Assembly (NCBI GenBank): GCA_964017185.1
Contig: OZ024879.1
Span: 44,833,883-44,897,882, forward strand
From: Rugalucina vietnamica
Lineage: Eukaryota; Mollusca; Bivalvia; Lucinida; Lucinidae
Direction: 5' to 3'
Length of the DNA stretch: 64,000 nucleotides
A program made the position numbers and the translations under genes. Positions 23,213 through 34,614 of this stretch are shown piece after piece. The notes beneath the pieces were generated by a model. It was not told where the DNA came from. It saw only the letters and a list, made by a program, of their open reading frames with translations, and made no database searches. Position 1 is the first letter of the stretch, and every line of letters begins with the position of its first letter.

Positions 23213-23760
23213 AACTCAGATGTATCACCGGTGTCTTATGATTAGGAAAACACAAAGAACATTGATGCATTTCCAAAGTGTCATTGAAATTCAGATGTAT
23301 CACCTGTGTCATATGATTAGAAAACACAAAGAACATTGATGCATTTCCAAAGTGTCATTGAAATTCAGATGTATCACCGGTGTCATATGATTAGAAAACA
23401 CAAAGAACATTGATGCATTTCCAAAGTGTCATTGAAATTCAGATGTATCACCTGTGTCATATGAGCCGCGACGCGAGAAAACCGGTCTTCGGGGTTTTCG
23501 ACCAGGTCTGACACAAACCAACCTGTACAGTCACAGAAGCAGGCTAGAAGCTTGAAATTTCGGACTTAAGAAGAAGAGAAATTTTACTATCCGTGTAGCG
23601 AAAACAAAGGCGCTGATCAGCTTCGCGGTTACCGCGAAGCTGATCTGCGCCTTTGTTTTCGCATAGGCAAATATCCGGTTTTCTCACGATGCGGCTCATA
23701 TGATTAGGAAAACACAAATTAAAGAACATTGATGCATTTCCAGACTTGTGGAGGAGGGAT
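23213..23760. repeat. 74-bp tandem repeat, four units, interrupted by a MITE
   Basis: The unit contains ATTCAGATGTATCACC, GTGTCATATGATTAG and ACACAAAGAACATTGATGCA. Units start near 23213, 23287, 23361 and 23435; the fourth is split by the MITE-A at 23462-23698 and resumes ATTAGGAAAACAC. Confidence 0.92.
23462..23698 (-). mobile_element. MITE-A inside a tandem repeat unit
   Basis: 237 bp from TGAGCCGCGACGCGAG to CTCACGATGCGGCTCA, flanked by TA (23460-23461, 23699-23700). The three intact neighbouring units show the empty site GTCATATGATTAG with one TA. Hairpin stem is perfect over about 28 bp. Confidence 0.95.
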
Positions 23761-23914
23761 AAAGAGTTTTTTATGGCAAACATTTTCACTATCATTTTTT
23801 ATAGATCAAATTGTTGACCAAGAATTTTCCGCTGTTCCTTCTGGGTTTTCTTAGTCATTAGTCATTAACCGGTAGATTGTTTGTTTTGCAGTTCAACATC
23901 CCTTTCATATATTT

Positions 23915-24100
23915 TTCAGTCACGTCCAGTCATAATCATCACTTCCTGAGTATTGACAGGTACTATGGGTAGTTTATGTGTCTTGCTCAAGGGTAACAGC
24001 CCCAGCACCTTGGGGTTGTAACTCAGGACCACTTCATTCTGGGTCTTAACCCTCAAACACTGGGCCACCGTGCTCTCAAACAAAGTCTGCAGCACCAACA
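23915..24100 (-). mobile_element. SINE-like remnant
   Basis: On the minus strand a GGTGGCCCAGTGTTTGAGGG head, a degenerate B box (GAGTTACAACCCC) and TTACCCTTGAGCAAGACAC follow each other, an order typical of tRNA-headed animal SINEs. Ends undefined. Confidence 0.45.
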
Positions 24101-24400
24101 AAGTTTGCAGCATGATTTTTATTATCCCACTCAGATTTCTGAGAACATTGGTGGTCAGTTTGCCTTTATTAAGTCAATATGACCACAAGTCACACTATTT
24201 GTTATGTTTAAGTCCATAAGTCAGGTCGAAGAGCTAGGTCCCTTGGACTGAACACAGAAGGCACAACATAGTTCTTAGTCTCGTCTCAGTCTGACTAGAT
24301 CAGTTGAATACACATTTTATCATCAGAAACACAAGTCACCAGCATAACACGCATGTACCAGTTGGAAATTAAACTCACAACCTCTTGGTTGCAAGGTAAA
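24101..24400. other. no gene identified
   Basis: Unassigned non-coding stretch. Confidence 0.3.
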
Positions 24401-24635
24401 TGAGCCGTGACGCGAGAAAACCTGTCCGACCAGGTCTGATACAAACCAGCCTGTGCAGCTACAGAAGATGGCTAAAAGCTGGAAATTTTGGATTTAGAAA
24501 GTAGAGAAAGTTGTACTATCCGTGTAGCGAAAACAAAGGCGTTGATCAGCTTCGCCGTTACTGCGAAGCTGATCTGCGCCTTTGTTTTCGCGGTTTCGCG
24601 TAAGCAAAAATCCGGTTTTCTCATGACGCGGCTCA
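24401..24635 (-). mobile_element. MITE-A, full-length
   Basis: 235 bp, TGAGCCGTGACGCGAG to CATGACGCGGCTCA, flanked by AA on both sides. A short GGTTTCGCG insertion interrupts the right arm. Confidence 0.92.
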
Positions 24636-24639
24636 AATA

Positions 24640-25721
24640 ATCTATGTATAACACATCTATGGCCAGTCAAAGGTTAATGTTTGTCTTATTTTTGATTGGA
24701 CAGAACATAATTGTCACTGGCAGAAAAAATATTTTAATAATGTTGCGGTGTGCTATAAATAGATACATGTATGCGAATTTCATATATGTATAGCGCAGTA
24801 AACCATCCTTGATGGAGCATGCTTTTGCACAAATGAGGTTCGCTGTGGCTTGGTTCTGCTGCTTGTTACATCTAGTGGCAGTGGTGGGATAATGAGTTAG
24901 TTCCCAGCCTAAGACACTGGACGAGACTTCTCGGAGGGGAAAGTAATGTAGCGGAGTCATATAAACAGATATGAAAATTTCAAACTCGGCTGTTTGTGAT
25001 ATTAGTTAGTGTTGCATATGTACGTATACAGCGCAGTAAACCACCTTGGTGGAGGAACATTAATAATCATTTCGAGATTCATAATAGTAAAATTTATTTA
25101 TCAATACAAACAATAGAATATAACAATATCTTCAGACCCCTCAAAGAGATCATCATTTTATAGCAACTCCATATATCGTCACACTGAACTTTCAAAATCC
25201 CAAATGTGATGATTATTTTGTAAAATCCCTCACTCATGGTCTAGATTTCACGACTACATTTGCAATTGTGATCCTTAAAATTCAGAAATGTGACAACTAT
25301 TGAAACACTATTCATGTTTTACACCTATAATTCATACACTATAAATGGTGCTATTACAATTTGCTATTACGAGTTTTCATTTGCGCACAGAAATGTATAT
25401 CATCTGCGTACTTTCAGTGTTACATTTGCGCACGTTTTTGCACATCTTCACTGGCCAGCGTCTGGTATTTCATTATATCAAGGTACAATTAAAAAATTAT
25501 CAGCACTGTCAACCCGCTTCACCGACCTGCAGGTGCACGAGTTCAAATACGCTTACACAGTCACTTAAAATCAAGTTTTAGTGTACTAATTTACATTTTG
25601 CGGCACATTGGTTTGTTCATTTGGCATCATCACGCACTGTCTTTTATACTTCTCAAGCAATTTTTTACATCACATATTAATCACAGGCTGAGCCTTGAAT
25701 GCCATCTGTCTGATGAAATGA
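24640..25721. other. no gene identified; short direct repeat
   Basis: GCGCAGTAAACCA(T/C)CCTT plus GGTGGAG occurs at about 24792 and 25030. Otherwise AT-rich with no exon signal. Confidence 0.4.
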
Positions 25722-25971
25722 CATTATGAAAACTTGCCACTGCAATAAACAGATATTTTTGAGCTTTAAAAAATGAAAATTTTCAGCTGAAAAATTTTGA
25801 TATTTTTCTTATTTTTGCTCAAAACATAGATTGTGGGTACACGTTAGAACCGCCTCGGCGAGTTTTAGAGTAAAAATAAGAAAAAAAGGTATACCCCTGC
25901 ATACCCCAGTTTTGCTATATAAAAGTGGGGTTTAAGGGGGTATAACTTGCACAGACATGTTTCCCTGATGA
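25722..25971 (+). mobile_element. family B element, hairpin-deleted copy
   Basis: Runs from CATTATGAAAACTTGCC to GTTTCCCTGATGA. The right arm of the central hairpin is largely deleted (CGGCGAGTTTTAGAG replaces it), but the conserved right part with ACCCCTGCATACCCCAG and TATATAAAAGTGGGG is intact. Confidence 0.8.
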
Positions 25972-26283
25972 CTAAGAAAGATGTATAGCTTGGACTGGAG
26001 ATGAGGGTTTGACTTGTCTATGCAGTCTTGTGAGCACAAACATTCCATTTACCTGAGACAATCTTGTGAGCACAAATGTAACATTTACCTGTAGAAATTA
26101 TGTGTGCAAATGAAAATATTTGCCTGGGAAAATGAGCGTGCAATGAACCACATTCTTTCAAAAATGTGCGCAAATGTGCTGCCACTGTATAAACATGATC
26201 TTTTCACATCAGAAATCCAACCACTATTTGTAGTATTTGAGCCATGTCTTCAGATAAATCTGGTGTTTGTAATGTGAAAATAA
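25972..26283. other. no gene identified
   Basis: Non-coding; GTGAGCACAAA recurs three times near 26030-26075 within a short imperfect repeat. Confidence 0.35.
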
Positions 26284-27391
26284 GAGCTGTCGCAGGACAG
26301 CGTAGCTCGCCTGACTCGTACTATGCCACTACATCTGTTAAAATCTATGACCCATGACCTTGACCTCAAGGTCACTCAGGTGGGTCATGATGGTACAACA
26401 TAAAACTTCAGACCAATGCAAAGTATCAACTTGATCAATTTACATGTTCAAGAGATATAGACTTAAAAAAACATTAACCAAAACTTAAACACAAAACTTC
26501 CAAGTCCGTGACCCTGACCTCAAGGTCATCCAGGTGAGTTGTGATGTACAGCATAAAACCTGAGACCAATATCTATCAACCTGCAAGTATCAACTTTATC
26601 CATCAACATGTTCAAGAGATTTTAACTTTAACCAAAACAGAAAATTTCTAAGTCTGTGACCTTGACCTCAAGGTCACACAGGGTAGGTCATGATGGTACT
26701 GCATAAAACTTCAGACCAATATCTACCAACATGCAAAGTATCAATTCGATCAATCAACATGGTCAAGAGATATAGACTTACAAAAACTTAAATCAAAAAC
26801 TTAAACACAAAATTTCTAAGTTTGTGACCTTGACCTCAAGGTCACCGAGAGTGGGTCATGATGGTACTGCATAAAACTTCAGACCAATATCTAGCAACAT
26901 GCAAAGTATCAACTCAATCCATCAATATGGTCAAGAGATATACTAGACTTACAAAAACTTTGACCAAAAACTTAAACACAAAATTTCTAAGTCCGTGACC
27001 TTGACCTCAAGGTCACCCAGGGTGGGTCATGATGGTACTGCATAAAACTTCAGACCAATATCTAGCAACATGCAAAGTATCAAAACAATCCATCAATATG
27101 GTCAAGAGATATTGACTTACAAAAACTTTAACCAAAAACTTAAACACAAAATTTCTAAGTCCGTGACCTTGACCTCAAGGTCACCCAGGGTGGGTCATGA
27201 TGGTACTGCGTAAAACTTCAGACCAATATCTATCAACATGCAAAGTATCAACTTGATCCATCAACATGGTCAAGAGATATAGACTTCTAAAAAACTTTAA
27301 CCGAAAGTGTGACGCGGACGTAAACGTAAACGTAAACGCGGACGACCGAGGTGACTACAATAGCTCTATGCACTTCGTGCAGGCGAGCTAA
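26284..27391 (+). repeat. array element family C, copy 2
   Basis: Same start (AGAGCTGTCGCAGGACAGCG) and same end hairpin (TGCACTTCGTGCAGGCGAGC) as copy 1. The interior is a single array of about six units, 150-171 bp, marked by GTGACCTTGACCTCAAGGTC and CTGCATAAAACTTCAGACCA. The second array of copy 1 is absent. Confidence 0.88.
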
Positions 27392-27397
27392 CAATGG

Positions 27398-27518
27398 TGC
27401 AGATCAGGGCCTTTGATTTCACTGCACAGATTAAACAATCCTTCTTCTCCTTAATCCCAAAATCTCAAGCTTCTAGCCTTCTTCTGTGATTGTACAGGCT
27501 GGTCGGAAATCCCCAAGG
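27398..27518 (+). mobile_element. MITE-A fragment
   Basis: Decayed right arm: CAGATCAGGGCCTTTGATTT, then CTCAAGCTTCTAGCCTTCTT and TGTACAGGCTGGTCGGAAA. Both ends missing. Confidence 0.65.
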
Positions 27519-27529
27519 CCCTCTTAATA

Positions 27530-27764
27530 TGAGCCACCTCATGGGAAAACCAGCAATGTGCATAGGCGAAAACAAAGGCGCAGATCAGTTTCGCGGTAAC
27601 CTCGAAGCTGATCAACGCCTTTGTTTTCGCTACACGGATAGTACACTTCCTCTTCTTCTTAAATCCGAAATTTCAAGATTCTAGCTCTTTTCTGTGCTTG
27701 TACAGGTCGGTTTATATCGAACCTGGTCAGAAACCACATTGTTGGTTTTCCAAGAGGCTGCTCA
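27530..27764 (+). mobile_element. MITE-A, full-length
   Basis: 235 bp, TGAGCCACCTCATGGG to CCAAGAGGCTGCTCA; left flank TA, right flank TG. It ends 35 bp from the putative donor of the exon at 27799-27894. Confidence 0.9.
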
Positions 27765-27798
27765 TGTGTCTCACTGCTTATTTTGTAGATCCTCTTAC

Positions 27799-27894
27799 AC
27801 GTGATCCAGGTTTTAAACTTGAGAACAGTTTCGTACACCGCAATTGTGAACTTAATTCCAGCAGAAAATTGTTAACGTACGAGTCTTTTTCCGA
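27799..27894 (-). CDS. candidate internal exon of the minus-strand gene
   Basis: Minus-strand 96 bp between an AAAAAG acceptor and donor GTAAGAGG, open in one frame for 32 residues, SEKDSYVNNFLLELSSQLRC then TKLFSSLKPGSR. It starts and ends on codon boundaries, which fits directly after the exon at 33208-33306. The acceptor lacks a good pyrimidine tract. Confidence 0.42.
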
Positions 27895-28033
27895 CTTTTT
27901 AGTCTCGTAAATAACCACAATAGAAATCCTAGGCTCCAGATGAGCGATAAAGTATGTAGTCTGAACACCCTGAAAACACATGTGAACATGCGACTTTTAC
28001 TATTCTGTAAACATACTTATTTATGTGGAGATT

Positions 28034-28269
28034 TGAGCTGCCTCGTGGGAAAACCAACAATGTGGTTTCCGCACAGGTCCAACACAAACCGACCTGTACA
28101 AACCCAGAAAAGAGCTAGAAGCTTGAAATTTCAGAATAAAGTAGAAGAGGAATTGTACTATCCGAGTAGCGAAAACAAAGGTGCTGATCAGCTTCGCAGT
28201 TACTGCGAAGCTGATCTGAGCCTTTGTTTTCGCCTATGCAGATTGTTGGTTTTCCCATGTGGCGTCTCA
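28034..28269 (-). mobile_element. MITE-A, full-length
   Basis: 236 bp, TGAGCTGCCTCGTGGG to CATGTGGCGTCTCA, flanked by TT on both sides. Confidence 0.92.
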
Positions 28270-29058
28270 TTTATTTTAGGGAATAAACTGTATTTAGTTG
28301 GGTCGTAAATTGACAGATATATTAAGGTGGATTTTTTTCTTGTTGTTGTTTTATTGTGAAGCGTCAGGGGTGTCATCAAAATATGAATTCTGACATTTTA
28401 AATTTGATTGTCCCAGATGTAATGTGCATTCTAAACTTTTAAACATCAAAAACAATATTTTTCCCCAAACATGAGTAACATCTCACAAAAGCTATGACAG
28501 TGACCAATGGCAAGCAGCATTACTCATGGCACTGACCAATCACAAGCAGCTTTACTCATGGCATCGATTTGGTAGTATTAAATATATTACTTCATAAATC
28601 CTCCAATAGACTTTGCATTACATTAAAGATTTGAAAAATTTTTCAGGCACTTTTTCAACTTTTAAAGATGCATAGAAGTGACAAATCCTTGTCTAGGTGT
28701 TTCAGAAAAGGGTGATTTTGAAAAGGGCAGTTTCTAAAAAATGGTGACTGGACAGTACGCTATCAACTAAGAGTCTTTGCCACAGGATTATTTCAGAATT
28801 TAAAGAAGCACATGTGAATGAAGTGGGGGGTGGGGGGGGTGCAGTTATCCTCTTTGGTGGTAAAATCTCTAGTAAAATAAAATTCGATTAACTTTTAGAT
28901 AGCTTTTTTGTATAAGAGACTTATGTATTATCAAATTAATGAACATCTGAAATTCGAGAAAAAGTAACAGGTGCTGTGTCCTAGTCAAGAAAGACAGTGT
29001 TACTATATATTAATTGCAAATTCTAACACGACGTTATCGTCTTTCCTTCTAAACCTAA
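28270..29058. other. no gene identified
   Basis: Non-coding. CACTGACCAATCACAAGCAG has a near copy just upstream (about 28500 and 28541). A G-run lies at 28825-28839. Confidence 0.4.
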
Positions 29059-30215
29059 TGGAAACGTCACCGTTTGCAAATTAGCAATAATTAACTGTTA
29101 CAGTTAATTATTGCTAATTTGCCAACAGTGACATTTACATCACAAAAACGCCACCTTACGCTTGTTATTTTGTTTATACTGCTCTCACATATAATGAATT
29201 TCCCTTGCGAATGCCCTTCCGAATGCGATTTTGAGCAAATTCGCATTAAGCGCTAGAAATTTGGAAGCATTCGGTAGCATTTGTAAGCATTCAGAAGCAT
29301 TCGGTGAAAATTTCTATTCGTTGCGAAAATTAGGAACATGCATCTAAAATTCGCAAGGAAATCATATTCTCAACATATTCGTAAAGAATTCGTAAACAAG
29401 TCAGATTGATTGCAAAACATTTGTAACACTCGCAAGCTATTTGCAAGGATTCTGTAGCATTAAATTCAATTGAGTTTCGATGTCCGTAAAGAATAGCTGG
29501 TAAATCGCAACATTTTCACATTCAAGACTCAGTTTTTAGCATAGTTTATTTATTCTGGCCCTATCCTTCAAGTAAATGCCATTATTTATGGTGTTTGGCT
29601 TTAAGACATCCATCAATGTATGACAGACAAATTAAAGTCCCGTGAAATTTTTGTTTGCCCAGTAAAATTATCTTTTTTATTGTGTAAATTGCAATTTGAG
29701 AGAAGTGGTGTGTGTTTCAAGAGTAGACTTGGACCAATAATGACATTTTTCCATGCCCCATGGCATTGTGGGGGATTTCGTTTTACATTGATATTATTGG
29801 CTACAATGTTTGCGAATGAGTAAAAAATCAAAAGAATTCAGCAAGCATTCGCTACACATTCGCTTCATTTGTTAGGTGTTTGCAAGACGTTCGTATTATT
29901 TGTAAACGGCATTTTTAAGCGTTCGGAACATTCGTAAGGCATTTTCAAGAATTCGGTAGTGAGCATGGCAATCAATCGAAACATTCTTAAGAAATTGGTA
30001 AGGATCCGCAAGCATTCTTAAGGCTTTCGCAAAGACATCGTTTTGTGCAAGCCCCGCCCCGTCCATTCGCATCATATTCAGTAATTTCAGAGAGAATTTC
30101 AAATTTTAGGATTCGCAAGGGATATTCGGTATATGTGAGAGCTGCATTACAGTCTGTAAACAAAATAACAAGCGTAAGGTAGCGTTTTTGTGATGTCACA
30201 CATAAACATTCATGT
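29059..30215. mobile_element. 1.1-kb inverted-repeat element with palindromic end
   Basis: Left arm CATCACAAAAACGCCACCTT, ACGCTTGTTATTTTGTTTA and CTCTCACATATA is repeated inverted near 30125-30205. The interior is built of short ATTCG/CGAAT variants (AAGCATTCG, TTCGTAAAG). Just outside the left arm, 29059-29139 is a separate near-perfect palindrome with about 39-bp arms centred on 29099 (AGCAATAATTAACTGT, T, ACAGTTAATTATTGCT). No coding sequence. Confidence 0.75.
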
Positions 30216-30286
30216 TAGCAGAGAATGAGTCCACTTGAAAACATTTTAAAATGCAAGCATTTATTTATTAGTTGTGTTAGAATTGA

Positions 30287-30445
30287 AATAATTTTACGGT
30301 GAATTATCTTTGATTAAAGCAGGATGTTGTCAGGCAGATGCGATATTTAATTCGATCCGACTGCGCCGTCGTGAATTAATACATTGCAATCTGCCCTCCA
30401 ACATTCCGCGTTAATCATGATAATTCACCGTGAAGTAAAATTATT
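30287..30445. mobile_element. 160-bp foldback MITE
   Basis: Inverted arms of about 60 bp: AATAATTTTACGGTGAATTA plus TGATTAAAGC on the left, mirrored by GCGTTAATCATGATAATTCA and AAAATTATT on the right. The left arm lacks a few bases present on the right. Confidence 0.75.
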
Positions 30446-30470
30446 CCTCAAATATATTCTAATAGTAATA

Positions 30471-33146
30471 AGAGCTGTCGCAGGACAGCGTGCTCGACTG
30501 CTTCTGACCTTTGTCAAACATAAGGCCAAACCCGACTAGTAACCCAAAGCATTATGCTCATACATCTTTTTGCCTTGATGCAATAAGGCAAAATCACTGA
30601 ACCATGAAAGTTAACTATAACTACCTAAGATTTAAAGGTCTCACTCATATTGTGAAAGAAGTGTGTTCATATACCAACTGAGTGCCAAGACACAAGGCAA
30701 AATCACTGAACCGTGAAATAAGGTCACACTGACCTATAAGTATTTCAGGGTCAAAGCCTCAAAGGTCTACTTACTCATAATGTGAAAGAAATCTGATCAT
30801 ATACCCATTCAGTGTTGAGATATAAAGCAAAATCACTGAACCATGAAATTAGGTCATAGTGACCTATAAGTATGTTTGGGTTCAAGGTCTGGTCATACTC
30901 ATTCATAATCAGAAAGAAGTATGAAAAATACCAACTGAGTGTTGAGATATAAAGCAAAATCACTGAACCATGAAATTAGGTCACAGTGACCCAGGAATAC
31001 TTTACGGTCAAAGGTCTTGTCATACTCATACATATCATGAAAGAAATATGTTCATATACCAATTGAGTGCCGAGATATAAAGGAAAATCACTGAACTGTG
31101 AAATTAGGTCATATTGACCTAGGACTACTTTAGGGTCAAAGGTCTTGTCATACGCAAACATAGTGTGAAAGAAGTTTGTTCATAAACTACTTAAGTGCCG
31201 AGATATAAGGCAAAGTCACTGAACCGTGAAATTAGGTCACAGTGACCTATAAGTATATTGGGGTCAAAGGTCTGGTCATACTCACTCATAATCTGAAAAA
31301 AGTATGAAAATATTCTAATTGAGTGTCAAGATATAAGGCAAAATCACTGAACCGTGAAATTAGGTCACAGAGACCTAGGACTACTTCAGGGTCAAAGGTC
31401 TTGTCATACGCAAACATACTTTGAAAGAAGTTTGTTCATAAACCATTTGAGTATCGAGATATAAGGCAAAATCACTGAACCGTGAAATTAGGTCACAGTG
31501 ACCTATAAGTATATTGGGGTCAAAGGTCTGGTCATACTCACTCATAATCTGAAAAAAGTATGAAAATATTCTAATTGAGTGTCAAGATATAAGGCAAAAT
31601 CACTGAACCGTGAAATTAGGTCACAGAGACCTAGGACTACTTCAGGGTCAAAGGTCTTGTCATACGCAAACATACTTTGAAAGAAGTTTGTTCATAAACC
31701 ATTTGAGTATCGAGATATAAGGCAAAATCACTGAACCGTGAAATTAGGTCACAGTGACCTATAAGTATATTGGGGTCAAAGGTCTGGTCATACTCACTCA
31801 TAATCTGAAAAAAGTATGAAAATATACTAATTGAGTGTCAAGATATAAGGCAAAATCACTGAACCGTGAAATTAGGTCACAGTGACCTAGGACTAATTCA
31901 GGGTCAAAGGTCTTGTCATACGCAAACATACTTTGAAAGAAGTTTGTTCATAAACCATTTGAGAACTGAGATATAAGGCAAAATCACTGAACCGTGAAAT
32001 TAGGTCACAGTGACCTATAAGTATATTGGGGTCAAAGGTCTGGTCATACTCACTCATAATCTGAAAAAAGTATGAAAATATACTAATTGAGTGTCAAGAT
32101 ATAAGGCAAAATCACTGAACCGTGAAATTAGGTCACAGTGACCTATAAGTATATCGGGGTCAAAGGCCTGGTCGTACTAACTCATAATCTGAAAGAAGTA
32201 AGAAAATATACTAATTGAGTGTCAAGATATAAGGCAAAATCACTGAACCATGGAAAGTAGGTCAACCGACCCTTACCGTCATGACACACAAGTCAGTGTC
32301 ATAAAGTCAAAAGATGAATGACCAACCATCTTCCTAAGTTGTTTCTATTAAGAAATAAAAAGAAAAAAAATTGGGGAGTTCTAGATTTTGACCTCTAGCC
32401 CCGCCCCCCTGACTCCGACCCAGAGGTCCGATGTCATGGAACCTAAAGTGTATGAAGTATGAATGCTTTATGATAAGTTGTTGTCAAGATATGGACTCCT
32501 TGTAAAAGTTACACAGCAGTACATCTATTTTTGACAGTGTTCTAGTTTTTAACCTCTAGCCCCACCCCCCAGGCATGCACCGAGAGACCCGATGCCATTA
32601 AATGAAACTCAACCCTACAGGGTACCTATGGTCCGAGTATGAAAGCCCTCTGATAAAAAGTTTTCAAGATATAGACTTCTAGAATACTATATCACAGAAA
32701 AGCCATTATTATTAATGGTGTTCTAGATTTTAACCTCTAGCCCCACCCCCTGGCATGGACCCAGGGATCTGATGCCATGGAATGAAAGCCGACCCTACAG
32801 GGTGTCAATGGCCCAAGTATCAATGCTTTCTGATGAGTGGTTGTCAAGATATGGACTTCTAGAAAACTTTAACACAAGAATTGCCATTTTTGAAGGTGTT
32901 CTAGATTTTAACCTCCAGCCCCACCCCCTGGCCTGGACCCAGGGGCCCGATGCCATGGAATGAAAGCTAACCCTACAGGGTATCTATGGTCCAAGTATGA
33001 ATGCTTTCTGATGAGTGGTTGTCAAGATATGGACTTCTAGAAAACTTTAACGCAAGTGTGACGCGCACACGCACGGGAACGGGAACGGGAACGTGGACGA
33101 CCGAGGTGACTGCAATAGCTCTATGCACTTCGTGCAGTCGAGCTAA
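30471..33146 (+). repeat. array element family C, copy 3
   Basis: Starts AGAGCTGTCGCAGGACAGCG and ends TGCACTTCGTGCAGTCGAGC plus TAA, as in copies 1 and 2, but carries a different array: about 13 units near 128 bp marked by CCGTGAAATTAGGTCACAGT. Alternating unit types form a 256-bp higher-order repeat with two virtually identical successive blocks (about 31255-31510 and 31511-31766). Then come four units of 160-180 bp with CCTCTAGCCCCGCCCCC, a CGGGAACGGGAACGG microsatellite and the end hairpin. Confidence 0.9.
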
Positions 33147-33207
33147 AAACAACAAAACAAACTTAACAAAATTAACAATAAAATATGTCTGAACACAGTA
33201 ACATTAC

Positions 33208-33306
33208 CTTATCATAGAAGCAGTTGACTTTATCAGGAGATGCTGTGTCTGGGGTTTGATTCGAGATAATCATGACAACGTTAGGCCAATGCTGCGCTGG
33301 GTGGTC
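33208..33306 (-). CDS. exon of unidentified minus-strand gene
   Basis: Minus-strand 99 bp between acceptor TTTTAAG and donor GTAATG, open for exactly 33 codons: DHPAQHWPNVVMIISNQTPD then TASPDKVNCFYDK. Entry phase 0 matches the exit of the exon at 34139-34304. It lies 62 bp from the end of array element C copy 3. Composition looks like ordinary globular protein, not a repeat. Confidence 0.72.
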
Positions 33307-33408
33307 CTTAAAACATAAAAAACCTGTATTGAAGGATAGGGGCAAAAAAGTTTGTTTTCTTTATGACTATTTTTGTTAACAGCTGTCATCCTCTCCACTC
33401 CTGGCCCC

Positions 33409-33638
33409 GAGGTTATAAAACTTTTTTCATGCTCAACTCAGCTGAGATTAAAATTTATCCTGCTCATAAATGTTAAAATGCAACAATTGTTGGCATTTTA
33501 ACATTTATGAGCAGGATAAATTACTAGGTTTGGGGTTTTGAACCTGAATTTTCCACAATTTGTGACTATTTCAACATTTATGAGCAGTTGAAATTTCATG
33601 CTCAGCTGAGCTGAGCTTGAAAAAAGTTTTATAACCTC
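33409..33638. mobile_element. 230-bp foldback element with double palindrome
   Basis: Outer inverted repeats GAGGTTATAAAACTTTTTTC and its mirror GTTTTATAACCTC enclose an inner palindrome of about 70 bp (TTTATCCTGCTCATAAATGT and complement, centred on CAACAATTGTTG at about 33490). Another partial arm lies near 33570-33590. Confidence 0.85.
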
Positions 33639-33756
33639 GAGACCTGAGGGACCTCCGCCAAGAATTCTCATGACAGAGCTCATTTCATGACGGTGTTTTT
33701 GAGCGCTTTCGTTGTTTATTACCAAGAAAAAAAGGAAAAAGATGCTTAATGTGGAA

Positions 33757-33919
33757 CATAGGGGCCCGGCGCGCTTTTTGGTTGATTTGTGACACATATT
33801 AAGCGAAAACAGGTATACATTGTAAAAATATTGACAAGTGTCAATATTTTTACGATGTATACCTTTTTTCGCTTAATATGTGTCACAAATCAACCAAAAA
33901 AGCGCGCCGGGCCCCTATG
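33757..33919. mobile_element. 163-bp near-perfect foldback MITE
   Basis: Two arms of about 78 bp, differing at only a few positions, meet at TTGACAAGTGTCAA. Outer ends are CATAGGGGCCCGGCGCGC and GCGCGCCGGGCCCCTATG. The arm similarity implies recent insertion or a mechanism that keeps arms alike. Non-coding. Confidence 0.88.
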
Positions 33920-34138
33920 ATGTGGAATGGGTATAAAAATCAAAGTACTTTAAGTACTCAAACTGTGGGAAACAATCAACCACTTTTAGTGTCTCAACCT
34001 CTTACTTTATTAATAAAGATGCAAATTTGTATTGCTATTGACTGGGATGTAAAGCTTCAATTCAAACAAACAAACAAATCAAATTTTGTGATGTGAAGCA
34101 TAAAATCAATGTACTAAAGGTACTAAAATCAAACCTAC

Positions 34139-34304
34139 CCCAGGATAAGAAAACACAGCTGGAAAACTATCAATGCCTGTAGGGGTCTCAACCTCTTTCT
34201 CGGGATGGTGATAGCCAGGCCCTTTATATTTCTCTTCTATCCCCAAGATATCTAAGACTAGAGATATATTTAGCGCATCTGTCTTCTTTTGGAATGCTGT
34301 AATT
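34139..34304 (-). CDS. exon of unidentified minus-strand gene
   Basis: Minus-strand 166 bp: acceptor TTTTCACAG, donor GTAGGT. One base completes an Arg codon with the previous exon, then 55 codons, including TDALNISLVLDILGIEEKYK and GIDSFPAVFSYPG; the alternative frames are closed. A helical start is followed by a Pro/Gly-rich loop (GPGYHHPEKEVETPTG). Exits in phase 0, matching 33208-33306. Confidence 0.8.
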
Positions 34305-34614
34305 CTGTGAAAATAAAATAGATCCAAATATTTTGGAGGAAAAATGAATATACATGTACTTTTATTTGCTTTGACGTTCCAGTAGCTTTTTTAGTGATAA
34401 TGGACAGGCTCTTTATATTAATCCTCTATCCCATATAGTTCCCATTTCCAAAATCTAAAATCTCTAGCCCTCTTTTGTAATCGTACAACTTCCTTTGTGC
34501 CAGATCTTTATTGTAACAAAGCTTTCAGATATCAAATTAAGAGTATTTTTTTTCAATTTCTAACTTGCGCTTTGCATTGAAACTTTACAACTGAGAAAAA
34601 AAGTCCATCTTTAC
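34305..34614. other. intron between two exons
   Basis: 310-bp intron. It contains a trace of MITE-A right arm around 34445-34510 (AAAATCTCTAGCCCTCTTTT). Confidence 0.6.

Noticed and set aside
30471..33146. CRISPR-like regular array
   Set aside because: Units are contiguous tandem repeats with no unique spacers, in a eukaryotic genome.
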